From Thalassolituus sp. UBA1087 (GTDB lineage Bacteria > Pseudomonadota > Gammaproteobacteria > Pseudomonadales > Oceanobacteraceae), in NCBI GenBank assembly GCA_002314145.1, contig DCCG01000029.1, forward strand, positions 62,001 through 126,000: a stretch of DNA of 64,000 bases. Reading direction: 5' to 3'. Each line of letters begins with the position of its first letter. The stretch's first letter is position 1. Shown here piece by piece: positions 34,370-43,842 of the stretch. The notes below the pieces were generated by a model. That model worked only from the letters and a program-made list of their open reading frames with translations. It ran no database searches and had not been told where the DNA came from. The position numbers were made by a program, and so were the translations under genes.

Positions 34370-34457
34370 AATATCCTCCGGTAGCCGCCACAGTTTATCC
34401 CTGTTAGCGCCTGCGGTGATAAGAATTTACCCTTCTTTGCCTAATCGCCGGCGGCGC

Positions 34458-35483
34458 TTACTGATCCAGCATGGTGGCCAGCCAGCGCGTACGATCATTC
34501 ACTTCAAAGGCAATTTTTACCACCATAGTCAGCGGAATAGACAACAACATGCCGACCGGGCCCAGCACCCAACCCCAGAAAATTAACGACAGAAAGACCA
34601 CCAGTGTTGATAACCCCAGCGTGCGTCCCATCATTCTGGGTTCCACCAGATTACCGTAAAAGGTATTGGCCAATACGTACACAGCGGCGGTCAGTATGGC
34701 CTCACCGACACTCAGCTGTATTAACGCCACCAGGACTGCCGGAATGGCCGCAATAATGGAACCGATATTGGGAATGTAATTCAGCAGAAACGCCACCAGT
34801 GCCCACATCGCAGCATAATCCACTCCGATCAGCCACAGAGCGATACCTATGGTCAGACCCGTCATCAGACTGACCAGGGTTTTGATCACCAGGTATTTCT
34901 GCACCAGCTGTGCAAAGCGGGAAAAATGTTCCACCGCCTGGGTTTTATCTCCCAGTGCTTTGCGCAGTTTCAGCGGAAACCCGGAGGCTTCGAGCAGAAT
35001 AAAAATGACGGTAAATAAAATCAGGAAGGTATTGGCCAGTACGCCACCAAGACCGTTAAACACATTGGCGACCATTTTCATCACAGCGCCCGGGTTCACG
35101 TATTCACGCAGAATATTGTCAGAGACATCCAGCCCTTTACTCTGCAGCCAGGCCACGGAATTGCCCACCAGAGCCTGCAGCTTATCTTCGTACAGCGGCA
35201 TATCCTGATAAAACGCATTAATGGTGCGCCCGACAAACGTCGCGAGAATCGTACCGAATAAAAGAAAGCCCACCAGAATCAGCAGCAGCGCGAGAATATC
35301 CGGCACCCGGTGACGGGTCAGCCAGTGCATGACCGGTGCACTCAGAATGGCGATAAAAATGGACAACAGAAACGGAATCAGAATGCTGGCCGAACTTTTG
35401 ATACCGGCGATAACAATCACAACCGAGGCGGCAGTGATCAGAATATTGCCGGCCAGGCTTTTATCAACAGACATGTTTCCCAT
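34458..35483 (-). CDS. AI-2E family (PerM-like) membrane protein
   Basis: 341 residues from the ATG at 35483; the ATG at 35474 is equally possible. Eight hydrophobic segments in the AI-2 exporter/PerM layout, with a soluble stretch (about 85-150) after the first four segments, and the conserved LNYIPNIGSIIAAIPAVLVA near residue 235 and MMGRTLGLSTLVVFLSLIFW. Members export small molecules or ions; the substrate is unknown. It is upstream of cpxR on the same strand and divergent from tRNA-Leu. Confidence 0.88.
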   Translation of the reverse strand: MGNMSVDKSLAGNILITAASVVIVIAGIKSSASILIPFLLSIFIAILSAPVMHWLTRHRVPDILALLLILVGFLLFGTILATFVGRTINAFYQDMPLYEDKLQALVGNSVAWLQSKGLDVSDNILREYVNPGAVMKMVANVFNGLGGVLANTFLILFTVIFILLEASGFPLKLRKALGDKTQAVEHFSRFAQLVQKYLVIKTLVSLMTGLTIGIALWLIGVDYAAMWALVAFLLNYIPNIGSIIAAIPAVLVALIQLSVGEAILTAAVYVLANTFYGNLVEPRMMGRTLGLSTLVVFLSLIFWGWVLGPVGMLLSIPLTMVVKIAFEVNDRTRWLATMLDQ

Positions 35484-35605
35484 ACCCTGTACGTCCTCAA
35501 AGGCCACCAGAATACACGACAGCAGCCAGCCGGCGCGAGTGCTGAATTGTTGCCGGGATACCCTTGGCATCCCGGGCGAACTTCTATACTATTCGCGCCC
35601 TGATC

Positions 35606-35690
35606 GCGGAAGTGGTGAAATTGGTAGACACGCTGGATTTAGGTTCCAGTGCCGCAAGGTGTGAGAGTTCGAGTCTCTCCTTCCGCACCA
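35606..35690 (+). tRNA. tRNA-Leu (anticodon TAG)
   Basis: 85 nt with CCA encoded. Acceptor GCGGAAG/CTTCCGC, D-arm with GGTAGACAC, anticodon arm CTGGATTTAGGTTCCAG with TAG, a long variable arm (TGCCGCAAGGTGT, class II) and T-arm GAGTTCGAGTCTC. The lrgA start is 48 bases downstream with no terminator between, so readthrough is possible. Confidence 0.97.
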
Positions 35691-35738
35691 ATTCTTCTGG
35701 CCTGTTGCCCTGACTGTTCACTGACTGGAGAACAGACT

Positions 35739-36074
35739 ATGTCCGGCCTGTTAATATTGCTGGTATTTCTGCTGCTGGGCGGTGTACTGCAACAGTTTCT
35801 GCATCTGCCGGTACCGGCGTCGATCATAGGTATGCTGCTATTGCTGCTGGCGTTAATTGTACGCGGGTCAGCGCCGTCCTCTCTGAAGCAGATCACCTCC
35901 GTTCTCTCCCCGCTATTGCCCCTGTTTCTGATCCCGGTCAGCGTAGGCATTGTCACCCAGAAAGCATCACTGCAGGAACACGGTCTGGCGTTACTGGCCA
36001 TTCTGGCGATCAGCATTATTCCCGGTGCCCTGGTCAGTGCCGTGATTATGAGCCGCGGGAGAAAACGCGGATGA
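35739..36074 (+). CDS. lrgA: CidA/LrgA family holin-like protein
   Basis: 111 residues from the ATG at 35739 with GGAG 9 bases upstream. Four hydrophobic segments and the LrgA landmarks FLHLPVPASIIGMLLLLLAL and PLFLIPVSVGIV. With LrgB it modulates murein hydrolase or pyruvate/small-molecule transport in the inner membrane. Its TGA overlaps the lrgB ATG by 4 bases. Confidence 0.9.
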   Translation: MSGLLILLVFLLLGGVLQQFLHLPVPASIIGMLLLLLALIVRGSAPSSLKQITSVLSPLLPLFLIPVSVGIVTQKASLQEHGLALLAILAISIIPGALVSAVIMSRGRKRG

Positions 36075-36766
36075 TCAGCACTTTACTGCATACTCCGCTG
36101 TTCTGGGCAGCGCTGACCATTGCGGCTTTTCTGGCCGGTCAGCAGCTTTACCGCATCACAGGTAATAACGCTTTTCTGCCCCCCATCCTCACCGGCATTG
36201 TACTGGTAGTCTGTGCACTGGAAAGCAGCGGTGTGTCTTATTCCGTTTATATGGAAGGCGGCGGCTACCTGCATATGATGCTGGGCCCGGTGGTGGTCAT
36301 GCTGGCCGTGCCTCTGTTTCAGTTTCTGCATACCATGCGTAAACAGTGGTTGCGCATTGTTCTGGCGATTTCATTAGGGTCAGCAACCACCGTATTATGT
36401 GCTGTTGCGCTGACCTGGTGGTGGATCGGTGATGAAGCCATTGTGATCACCATGCACAGCAAGTCGATTACTACCCCCGTGGCGGTGGCCATTACTGAAC
36501 AGGTCGGTGGTATCAGCGCACTCGCTTCGGCGTTTGTCATCATTACCGGGATTCTGGGTGCACTGATGATTCCGCCCCTGCTGCGCATGACACGGATGAA
36601 CGACGAGCAGACCCTGGGGCTGACACTGGGCATCTGTGCCCACGCCATCGGTACCAGCCGTGCTCTGGAGCTCGGTCCGCAGCAATCCGCTTACGCGGCC
36701 ATGGCCATGACACTGACCGCAACACTGCATGCTCTGGTCCTGCCCTGGGTCATCCGCCTCTGGTAA
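36071..36766 (+). CDS. lrgB: LrgB family membrane protein
   Basis: 231 residues with about six hydrophobic segments and the family motifs FLPPILTGIVLVV, LGPVVVMLAVPLF and SKSITTPVAVAITEQVGG, plus GICAHAIGTSRALE near the end. Coupled with lrgA by ATGA overlap. A GTCGCC/GGCGAC hairpin without T-run follows. Confidence 0.92.
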   Translation: MISTLLHTPLFWAALTIAAFLAGQQLYRITGNNAFLPPILTGIVLVVCALESSGVSYSVYMEGGGYLHMMLGPVVVMLAVPLFQFLHTMRKQWLRIVLAISLGSATTVLCAVALTWWWIGDEAIVITMHSKSITTPVAVAITEQVGGISALASAFVIITGILGALMIPPLLRMTRMNDEQTLGLTLGICAHAIGTSRALELGPQQSAYAAMAMTLTATLHALVLPWVIRLW

Positions 36767-36874
36767 AAGACAGTTGTCGCCTGTGGCGACTATCGGCTAC
36801 TGTTAGATTCAGGCCGGGACACACGCGTATACCGGCCATCACTCCGACCTGAAGGATTCCGCTTAGCGCACGAT

Positions 36875-39352
36875 ATGGGACGTCCACAGAATCAGACCTG
36901 GCTGCCGGTCATTATCGTAGCAGTCCTTATTACTGTGATTACCTGCCTGGTTCTTTACTACCGGACTTTCCGCCTTGCCGAATCCGAAATCATGGACTGG
37001 ACGGATCAGATTGCACTGCAGTGGAAACACAGTGAGCTGTCCCCGGGATCAGAGCGCGCTGAGTATCTGCACAAACGCGGCGTCTGGTTTCAGATCATCC
37101 GCCACGACGCCGAAGGCAACACGCGCCCGCAATTTCCGCCGCATCCGTCCATCCGCACAGACGATATCCGCGCAGCTCTGCAGGGCACAGAGGGGACTTC
37201 CAGTTATTATGTCGACGGCGAACACCTGCTGGCCTTTTACCGCCCGCTGAATGAGCAGGATGTCGCGGTAGTCACCTCATCACTGGCGGCCATGGACCGC
37301 TATTATCTGGCTTTATTCTCCACGCTGCTGCTGATTAATGCCTTTATCGTCGGATTTATCCTGCTGCTTTATCACCATGTGATTGCCTCGCGCCGCATCT
37401 GGGAAAACGATCAGCGTCTGCTGAATACGCTCAGCTGGGACCATGTCACCGGGATTGCCCTGCTGCTGGGCAGAAAGCAGACCATACTGGAATCCAGTCC
37501 CGGGGTTACCCAGCGTTTTGGCCTGGCTCCCGGCGACCTTCTTCAACACCGCTTACCCGACGGCGAAAAAAATGAAATCACCGCCCTGTTGCAGGAGGCA
37601 CTGGATCACCAGATACCGGTCGATTTTGAATGCAGTCTGCAGGAAAACAACGGCGAGACCTCGCGCTGGTCGGTACGGGTACGCCCCTGGCATCAGAGTG
37701 GCCGCCAGTATCTGGTATTAACCGGTGAAGATATCAGTAAACGCCTGCAGACCGAGGCCGAGCTGAACCGCGAACAGGAACGGGTGAACGCTTACTTTAA
37801 TGCCATGCAGACGGTGTTAATTACCTGTGATGCCGAAGGCCGCATAGTACGGATGAACAAACCGGCACAGACATTATTACAGATGGATGAGCAGCAGATT
37901 CAGCAACAGCCATTCGAACATCTGCTGACGCGTCCCGGGCTGGAAGTGTTCCGCGAGTGCTGGCAATCCTTGCCGGACAACCTGCAATCGGGTCCTGGCC
38001 AGAGCACCTCCGCAACCTTTTCGGTACTGGCCACCAGTGGCCGCGAGTCTATCCTGCGCTGGCAGCTGACCCGTTTATCCGGCGCCAATAACAGCGACGA
38101 AAGCGTCCTGCTGGCGGGACTGGATATCACCGACGAAGTGGCCAACCGCGAAGCGCTGGAAAAGGCCAACGCCCGCATCCGGGACGCACTGGAAGAAGCC
38201 GAAACCGCCAACCGGTCCAAATCCATATTTCTGGCCAGCATGAGTCACGAAATACGCACCCCGATGAACGGCATTCTGGGGGCCGCGGAACTCCTGCTGG
38301 ATTCCGGCATGAGCGAAGATCAGAAACAGTACCTGCAGATTATCCACGGCTCTTCCCATGTGCTGCTGGACATCATCAATGACATTCTGGATCTGTCGAA
38401 AATCGAATCAGGCAAACTGGAAATTGAAAAAATCAGCTATGACCTGAACGATCTGCTGACCAATCTGTATCAGCTGTTTAAAGAACCGGCACGCAAAAAA
38501 GGCCTGTCGCTGGTGTATTTTTATGACGGTGAACTGCCTCAGTACTGGCTGGGCGATCCCAAGCGCACCCGCCAGATCATCACCAACCTGCTCAGCAATG
38601 CCCTGAAATTTACCGACGACGGCTGCATTGAATTACGGGCCGAAGGCAAGGTGCTCGCCGGTAAACGCTATGAAGTCAGTATTTCCGTGCGCGATCAGGG
38701 CATCGGTATTCCCGCTGAAAAACAGGCGCAGATTTTTGAAGCCTTCCGTCAGGCTGACACCACCACATCACGTCAGTATGGCGGCACCGGCCTGGGACTG
38801 ACCATCAGCCAGTACCTGGCTCAGGCCATGGGGGGCGATCTGAAGGTAACGTCGGTGATGGGCGAAGGCAGTACCTTCTCACTGACAGTGCCTCTGAATC
38901 AGGCCGAAGCGCCACGCCCGGAACGGCGCAAATCCCAGTCTGCCCTGCCCGGTTTAAGTGGCCATATCCTGCTCGCCGAAGACAATCTGGTTAACCAGAA
39001 AATCACCATTAAAATGCTCGACCGCCTGGGGATTCAGGTGAGTGTCGCCGACAATGGTGAAGAAGCCATTGGCGCCGTAATGGAAGGCAATTTTGATCTG
39101 GTGTTAATGGATGTGAACATGCCGGTGATGGATGGCATTGAAGCCACGGAACGCATCCGTGATCTGAGCAGCAGTAAAAGCAGCATTCCGATCATTGCAC
39201 TGACGGCCAACGCCATGCTGCAGGATAAAAAGCGCTGTCTGGAAGCCGGCATGAATGGTTTCATCGCCAAACCACTGCGCATGGACGAGCTGGCCAGCAC
39301 CCTGCGTGAAGCGCTGGCACAACGGCGTCAGGACGTTAATACTTCGCCCTGA
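36875..39352 (+). CDS. Hybrid sensor histidine kinase/response regulator
   Basis: 825 residues. Membrane segment 10-30, periplasmic region about 31-145, second segment about 147-170, two PAS-like modules (about 190-295 and 305-420), a short coiled coil, HisKA with H458 in MSHEIRTPMNG, ATPase domain (DQGIGIP, GTGLGLTIS) and a receiver domain with D746 in LVLMDVNMP. It lacks the HPt domain of BarA/GacS and would need a separate phosphotransfer protein. No cognate regulator is next to it. Its end overlaps the convergent nudE by 25 bases. Confidence 0.88.
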   Translation: MGRPQNQTWLPVIIVAVLITVITCLVLYYRTFRLAESEIMDWTDQIALQWKHSELSPGSERAEYLHKRGVWFQIIRHDAEGNTRPQFPPHPSIRTDDIRAALQGTEGTSSYYVDGEHLLAFYRPLNEQDVAVVTSSLAAMDRYYLALFSTLLLINAFIVGFILLLYHHVIASRRIWENDQRLLNTLSWDHVTGIALLLGRKQTILESSPGVTQRFGLAPGDLLQHRLPDGEKNEITALLQEALDHQIPVDFECSLQENNGETSRWSVRVRPWHQSGRQYLVLTGEDISKRLQTEAELNREQERVNAYFNAMQTVLITCDAEGRIVRMNKPAQTLLQMDEQQIQQQPFEHLLTRPGLEVFRECWQSLPDNLQSGPGQSTSATFSVLATSGRESILRWQLTRLSGANNSDESVLLAGLDITDEVANREALEKANARIRDALEEAETANRSKSIFLASMSHEIRTPMNGILGAAELLLDSGMSEDQKQYLQIIHGSSHVLLDIINDILDLSKIESGKLEIEKISYDLNDLLTNLYQLFKEPARKKGLSLVYFYDGELPQYWLGDPKRTRQIITNLLSNALKFTDDGCIELRAEGKVLAGKRYEVSISVRDQGIGIPAEKQAQIFEAFRQADTTTSRQYGGTGLGLTISQYLAQAMGGDLKVTSVMGEGSTFSLTVPLNQAEAPRPERRKSQSALPGLSGHILLAEDNLVNQKITIKMLDRLGIQVSVADNGEEAIGAVMEGNFDLVLMDVNMPVMDGIEATERIRDLSSSKSSIPIIALTANAMLQDKKRCLEAGMNGFIAKPLRMDELASTLREALAQRRQDVNTSP

Positions 39353-39897
39353 TAATCGCCGGCCAGATAAGCCTGCGCCAGCGTAATGGCCGCCAGTGCC
39401 CGCCCTTCGGTAAAGTCCTCACGGCCGTAAAGTTGCGCAAGATCGTCCAGTTTCCACGGAATCAGCTCCAGCGGTTCAGGCTCGTCACCTTCCAGCCGCG
39501 ATTCATACAGATCACGCGCCACCACCACACTGATACCACCGCTCATATAGCTGGGCGACAGGCTGAGTTTTTTCAGGAAAATAAATTCGCGCGCCGCAAA
39601 ACCGATTTCTTCCTGCAGTTCACGGTTACAGGCATCGCGCAGGCTCTCACCCATATCGATGGCACCTTTCGGCAGCGTCAGGGTGTAATCTTCAATTCCG
39701 CCCCCATATTCCCGGATCAGGGCAATGGTATCGTCATCCATCAGAGCCACCAGCATAACCGCGCCATTACCGCCGGGAACCAGCCGCTCGTAGGTACGTT
39801 CAACCCCGTTACTGAAGCGCAGGTCAAAAGACTCAACCCGGAACAGACGGCTCTGGGCGACGATATGACGTTCTAAAATCTGTGGTTTTTTATGCAT
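39328..39897 (-). CDS. nudE: ADP compounds hydrolase NudE
   Basis: 189 residues (E. coli NudE 186). Nudix box GAIDMGESLRDACNRELQEE matches GX5EX7REUXEE. It hydrolyses ADP-ribose, Ap3A and NADH. The N-terminal FRVESFDLRFSNGVERTYER and SPSYMSGG segments fit NudE. Divergent from yrfG, as in E. coli (nudE-yrfG). Confidence 0.93.
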   Translation of the reverse strand: MHKKPQILERHIVAQSRLFRVESFDLRFSNGVERTYERLVPGGNGAVMLVALMDDDTIALIREYGGGIEDYTLTLPKGAIDMGESLRDACNRELQEEIGFAAREFIFLKKLSLSPSYMSGGISVVVARDLYESRLEGDEPEPLELIPWKLDDLAQLYGREDFTEGRALAAITLAQAYLAGDYQGEVLTS

Positions 39898-39941
39898 GAC
39901 AGCCCTGTTTTAATAGTCACTATGACAGCGAGTATAACCCT

Positions 39942-40598
39942 ATGAGCCTACCTGATTGGCAACAAATTGATACCGTGCTGCTGGATATGGATGGCACCCT
40001 GCTGGATCTGCATTTTGATAATTACTTCTGGCTGGAGCACGTGCCTGCGCAATATGCGGCCCATCACGGACTGAGTGAAGAAGAAGCACTGGCCGAGCTG
40101 AACAAAAGTTTTACCGGTCTGCGCGGCACGCTGAACTGGTATTGCCTCGACTACTGGACCGAGCTCACCAGCCTGCCGATTGCCGAGCTGAAACGCGATG
40201 TGCAGGATAAAATCGGTTTCCGCCCGCACGTTAAAGACTTTCTGCAACGCCTGCGCGCCATGGGCAAACGCAGCGTGATCGTGACCAACGCCCATCGCGC
40301 CAGCGTAGATCTGAAGCTGGAACACACAGGTCTCGATCAGCTGGTTGACCGTATTATCAGCTCGCACGATTATCAGGAACCCAAAGAAAGTCAGGCCTTC
40401 TGGGATCATCTGTCCGGCGATGAAACATTCAATCCTGCCCGTACCCTGCTCATCGATGACAGCGAAGCTGTGCTAGAATCCGCCGCCCGCTGGGGCATCG
40501 GCTGGTTACTGGCCATTTACCACCCGGACAGCCGCAAACCGCCAAAAACTGACGGCCGTTTCCCCGGGGTGAACCACTTTGACGAACTCAAATTCTGA
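39942..40598 (+). CDS. yrfG: GMP/IMP nucleotidase YrfG (HAD family)
   Basis: 218 residues (E. coli 222). HAD motif I DMDGTLLDLHFDNYFW (about 16-31), motif II VTNAH, motif III Lys in EPKES, and motif IV LLIDDSEAVLE. It dephosphorylates purine nucleotides. First gene of yrfG-hslR-hslO, the same order as in E. coli. Confidence 0.93.
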   Translation: MSLPDWQQIDTVLLDMDGTLLDLHFDNYFWLEHVPAQYAAHHGLSEEEALAELNKSFTGLRGTLNWYCLDYWTELTSLPIAELKRDVQDKIGFRPHVKDFLQRLRAMGKRSVIVTNAHRASVDLKLEHTGLDQLVDRIISSHDYQEPKESQAFWDHLSGDETFNPARTLLIDDSEAVLESAARWGIGWLLAIYHPDSRKPPKTDGRFPGVNHFDELKF

Positions 40599-40632
40599 TG
40601 ATCAGTGCCCGCCGGCCGTATCAGGAGACGAC

Positions 40633-41031
40633 ATGACAGAGCCGACCGCAAAGATCCGCCTTGATAAATGGCTGTGGGCCGCCCGTTTTTTCAAAACCCG
40701 GGCGCTGGCCAAGGCCGCCATAGAAGGCGGCAAAGTGCATTACGAAGGCCAGCGCTGCAAAGTCAGCAAAACGGCCGAGATCGGCGCCACGCTGACCGTG
40801 CGCCAGGGATTCGATGAGAAAAAGATCGTGATTGTCGCCCTGTCAGATCAGCGCCGTGGCGCGCCGGAAGCCCGGCTGCTGTATGAAGAAACTGCCGAAA
40901 GTATCAAAAAGCGCATGGACGAAGGCGAACGCCGCCGCATCATGCGCCATTCCATGCAGGCACCGGATCATAAACCCAACAAAAAAGAACGCCGCGATAT
41001 GCGCCGTTTTGAACGTAATCAGGATCACTGA
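40633..41031 (+). CDS. hslR: Ribosome-associated heat shock protein Hsp15
   Basis: 132 residues from the ATG at 40633, preceded by AGGAG; the frame is open back into yrfG. S4 RNA-binding domain (about 7-65) opening IRLDKWLWAARFFKTRALAK and a basic C-terminal tail. Hsp15 recycles stalled 50S subunits carrying nascent chains. hslO follows after 3 bases. Confidence 0.95.
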   Translation: MTEPTAKIRLDKWLWAARFFKTRALAKAAIEGGKVHYEGQRCKVSKTAEIGATLTVRQGFDEKKIVIVALSDQRRGAPEARLLYEETAESIKKRMDEGERRRIMRHSMQAPDHKPNKKERRDMRRFERNQDH

Positions 41032-41034
41032 CAG

Positions 41035-41886
41035 ATGAACACCATGGTAAGCGATCAGCTGCAACGCTTCAGCTTTGATAACACGGATATCCGCGGCGAA
41101 ATTGCCCACCTGAATCAGGCCTACCGGGAAGTGATTAACCGTCACCACTACCCGCACATGATTGCCCGTGAACTGGGTGAACTGATGGCCGCCACCGCCC
41201 TGCTGAGTGCCAACCTGAAATTCAAAGGGCGCCTGACACTGCAGTTACGCCTGCCCGGCAATGTTTCACTGCTGCAGGCCGAAACCAACGAACAGGGCCA
41301 GCTGCGCGCCATCGCCCGCTACGACGATACCAGCGCAGAAGACGAACTCAGCCTTGAGAACGGCCAGATGGTCATCACCATGGAACCGGATCAGGGACAG
41401 AAATATCAGGGCATTACCGCCATCGAAGGCGGTAACATCGCCGGTGCTCTGGAAGATTATTTCGAGCAGTCGGAACAACTGGGCAGCCGCTTCTGGCTGT
41501 TCTGTGATGGTCAGACTGCTGCCGGCCTGATGCTGCAGAAAATGCCGGCCATGAAAAATGACGACGCCGATGCCTGGGAGCGTATCGGCCATCTGGCGGC
41601 CACAGTAAAACAGGAAGAACTGCTGCAGTTACCCGCCGACACCCTGCTGCACCGTCTGTTCCACGAAGAAGAAACCCGGATTTACCCGGCATCGGCGCTG
41701 AGTTTCTTCTGTACCTGCTCGAAAGACCGCATCGCCAATGCGCTGCACCAGTTGGGTTATGACGAACTGAATGGCATGATAAGGGAACAGGGCAAGATTG
41801 ATATCACCTGCGAGTTCTGTGCTCAGCATTACGTTTTTGATCAGCAACAGGTCGATGACCTGTTCCCTGAACAGCGTCAGCACTGA
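41035..41886 (+). CDS. hslO: Redox-activated chaperone Hsp33
   Basis: 283 residues (E. coli 292). The N-terminal domain contains RELGELMAATALLSANLKF. The redox switch at the C-terminus has CTC in FFCTCSKDR and CEFC in ITCEFCAQHY, the four zinc-binding cysteines that form disulfides under oxidative stress. Two starts, 41035 and 41044, are possible. It is co-transcribed with hslR. Confidence 0.95.
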   Translation: MNTMVSDQLQRFSFDNTDIRGEIAHLNQAYREVINRHHYPHMIARELGELMAATALLSANLKFKGRLTLQLRLPGNVSLLQAETNEQGQLRAIARYDDTSAEDELSLENGQMVITMEPDQGQKYQGITAIEGGNIAGALEDYFEQSEQLGSRFWLFCDGQTAAGLMLQKMPAMKNDDADAWERIGHLAATVKQEELLQLPADTLLHRLFHEEETRIYPASALSFFCTCSKDRIANALHQLGYDELNGMIREQGKIDITCEFCAQHYVFDQQQVDDLFPEQRQH

Positions 41887-41971
41887 TTACTTTTTAAACA
41901 AACGCTATTGCCTCAATAGAGAACGACTCTCAACAACTGACCGACAGGGGCTTAGCGTTTGATCAATTTTC

Positions 41972-41980
41972 TGGCATAAT
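41972..41980 (+). promoter_or_regulatory. Extended -10 promoter of pckA
   Basis: TGGCATAAT has the TG extension and a good -10 hexamer; the -35 (TTAGCG) is poor. It would give a pckA leader of roughly 100 bases. Confidence 0.4.
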
Positions 41981-42089
41981 TCCGCGCCTTCTTACTTATT
42001 GGGTTCGCCCAAGCACCCTCAGGGCGTTATGAGACATCTGCGTATGGCCAGAAGCCGTACACTAAAAGAGGACCCTTCCGGGCACAGAT

Positions 42090-43625
42090 ATGAGCACTGT
42101 TTACACCGATTTATCCACTCCGTTTCTGGTAGAACAAGCCATCGCACGCGGCGAAGGCCAGCTGCAGGACAACGGCGCACTGGTTGTTAAAACCGGTAAG
42201 CGTACCGGCCGCTCACCAATGGACAAGTACATTGTTGAAGAGCCAAGCAGCAAAGACGCCATCGACTGGGGCAATATCAACCGCCCGTTTGATGCCGACA
42301 AGTTCGATGCTCTGTGGGAACGCGTGGAAGAATATCTGGCCCAGCACGACAGCTTTGTATCGCACGTGCACGTAGGCTCTGATCCCCAGCACTATCTGCC
42401 GGTCAAAATGACCACTCAGACTGCCTGGCAGAATCTGTTTGGCCGTAACCTGTTCATCCTGCCGGAAAGCTACAACCCGTCAGATAAAGAAGAGTGGCAG
42501 ATTCTGAACGTAGCCGGTTTCGAATGTGACCCTGAGCGTGACGGCACTAACTCTGACGGCGCTGTCATCGTAAACTTCGCCCAGCGCAAAGTGCTGCTGG
42601 CGGGTATGCGTTACGCCGGTGAAATGAAGAAAGCCATGTTCGGCGTGCAGAACTTCCTGCTGCCGGAAAAAGACGTGCTGCCAATGCACTGCTCCGCCAA
42701 TGTCGGCGAAGATGGCGATACCTGCCTGTTCTTCGGTCTCTCCGGTACCGGTAAAACCACCCTGTCCGCCGACCCTGAACGTTACCTGATCGGTGACGAC
42801 GAGCACGGCTGGGGGAAAGGCACCGTATTCAACATCGAAGGTGGCTGCTACGCAAAAACCATCGATCTGTCGCAGAAAAACGAGCCCATCATCTGGAATG
42901 CCATTAAGTTCGGCGCCATCGTGGAAAACGTCACCATCGACGAAAACACCCGCGTTGCCGACTATGCCAACACCAGCCTGACCGAAAACGGCCGCTGCGC
43001 ATACCCGCTGACCCACGTTGAAAAGCGTGTGGAAGAAAACATGGCCGGTGAACCGAAAGCCGTGATCTTCCTCACCTGTGATATGACCGGCGTACTGCCA
43101 CCGGTTTCTATCCTCAGCAAAGAACAGGCGGCTTACCACTTCCTGTCCGGTTACACCGCACTGGTTGGTTCTACCGAAATGGGTGGTACCAAAGGTCTGA
43201 AGTCCACCTTCTCTACCTGCTTCGGTGCGCCTTTCTTCCCGCGCCCGGCCGGCGAATACGCTGAGCTGCTGATGAAGCGTGTGACGGAATTTGGTTCTCA
43301 GGTGTATCTGGTCAACACTGGCTGGACCGGTGGTCCTAACGGTGGCGGCGGTGAGCGTTTCAGCATCCCGACTACACGTGCAGTAATCGCTGCGATTCAG
43401 TCTGGTGCACTACGTGATGCCGAAACGGAAGAACTGCCGGTCTTCGGTCTGCATATGCCAACCGCTCTGGAAGGTGTTGATGCAACACTGCTCAACCCCA
43501 CCAAAGCCTGGAACAACATGGCAGACTGGGAAGCGGCAGCCAAGAACCTGGCCGCGCAGTTTACTGAAAACTTCAAGAAGTATGACGTCTCTGACGCCAT
43601 CGTGAACGCCGGTCCGCAGCTGTAA
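42090..43625 (+). CDS. pckA: Phosphoenolpyruvate carboxykinase (ATP)
   Basis: 511 residues, slightly shorter than E. coli PckA (540). Motifs: KTGKRTGRSPMDKYIV (about 33-48), nucleotide loop GLSGTGKTTLSADPERYLIGDD, and EPKAVIFLTCDMTGVLPPVS. It converts oxaloacetate to PEP in gluconeogenesis. ATG at 42090 fits the family start, though the N-terminus is about 20 residues shorter than in enterics. A strong UUCG-loop terminator follows. Confidence 0.95.
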   Translation: MSTVYTDLSTPFLVEQAIARGEGQLQDNGALVVKTGKRTGRSPMDKYIVEEPSSKDAIDWGNINRPFDADKFDALWERVEEYLAQHDSFVSHVHVGSDPQHYLPVKMTTQTAWQNLFGRNLFILPESYNPSDKEEWQILNVAGFECDPERDGTNSDGAVIVNFAQRKVLLAGMRYAGEMKKAMFGVQNFLLPEKDVLPMHCSANVGEDGDTCLFFGLSGTGKTTLSADPERYLIGDDEHGWGKGTVFNIEGGCYAKTIDLSQKNEPIIWNAIKFGAIVENVTIDENTRVADYANTSLTENGRCAYPLTHVEKRVEENMAGEPKAVIFLTCDMTGVLPPVSILSKEQAAYHFLSGYTALVGSTEMGGTKGLKSTFSTCFGAPFFPRPAGEYAELLMKRVTEFGSQVYLVNTGWTGGPNGGGGERFSIPTTRAVIAAIQSGALRDAETEELPVFGLHMPTALEGVDATLLNPTKAWNNMADWEAAAKNLAAQFTENFKKYDVSDAIVNAGPQL

Positions 43626-43649
43626 TCTGCAACGGTTATTAACGACAGA

Positions 43650-43674
43650 ACGGGAGCTTCGGCTCCCGTTTTTT
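43650..43674 (+). terminator. pckA terminator
   Basis: ACGGGAGC-TTCG-GCTCCCGT with six T. The stable TTCG tetraloop and the T-run make it a strong intrinsic terminator 25 bases after the stop. Confidence 0.94.
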
Positions 43675-43842
43675 ATGCCTGTTTCAGGCCCGCTGTCCGG
43701 CCCCCGCCATCACTGAAAAATGCCATTATCTGAGAAGCAGCAATAAGTCACATCTTCACCCTGCGCGCATCCGTGAGCACAACGCACTTCTCGGTTATAC
43801 TCCGCCTTCGATTTTTTACCGTTCCATCTGTCCGAGAGAGTT

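Noticed and set aside
34370..34457. Cpx box upstream of cpxR
   Set aside because: Only one GTAAA element is visible; the second half-site at the required spacing is missing.
36773..36791. Hairpin after lrgB as a terminator
   Set aside because: The GTCGCC/GGCGAC stem is short and no T-run follows.
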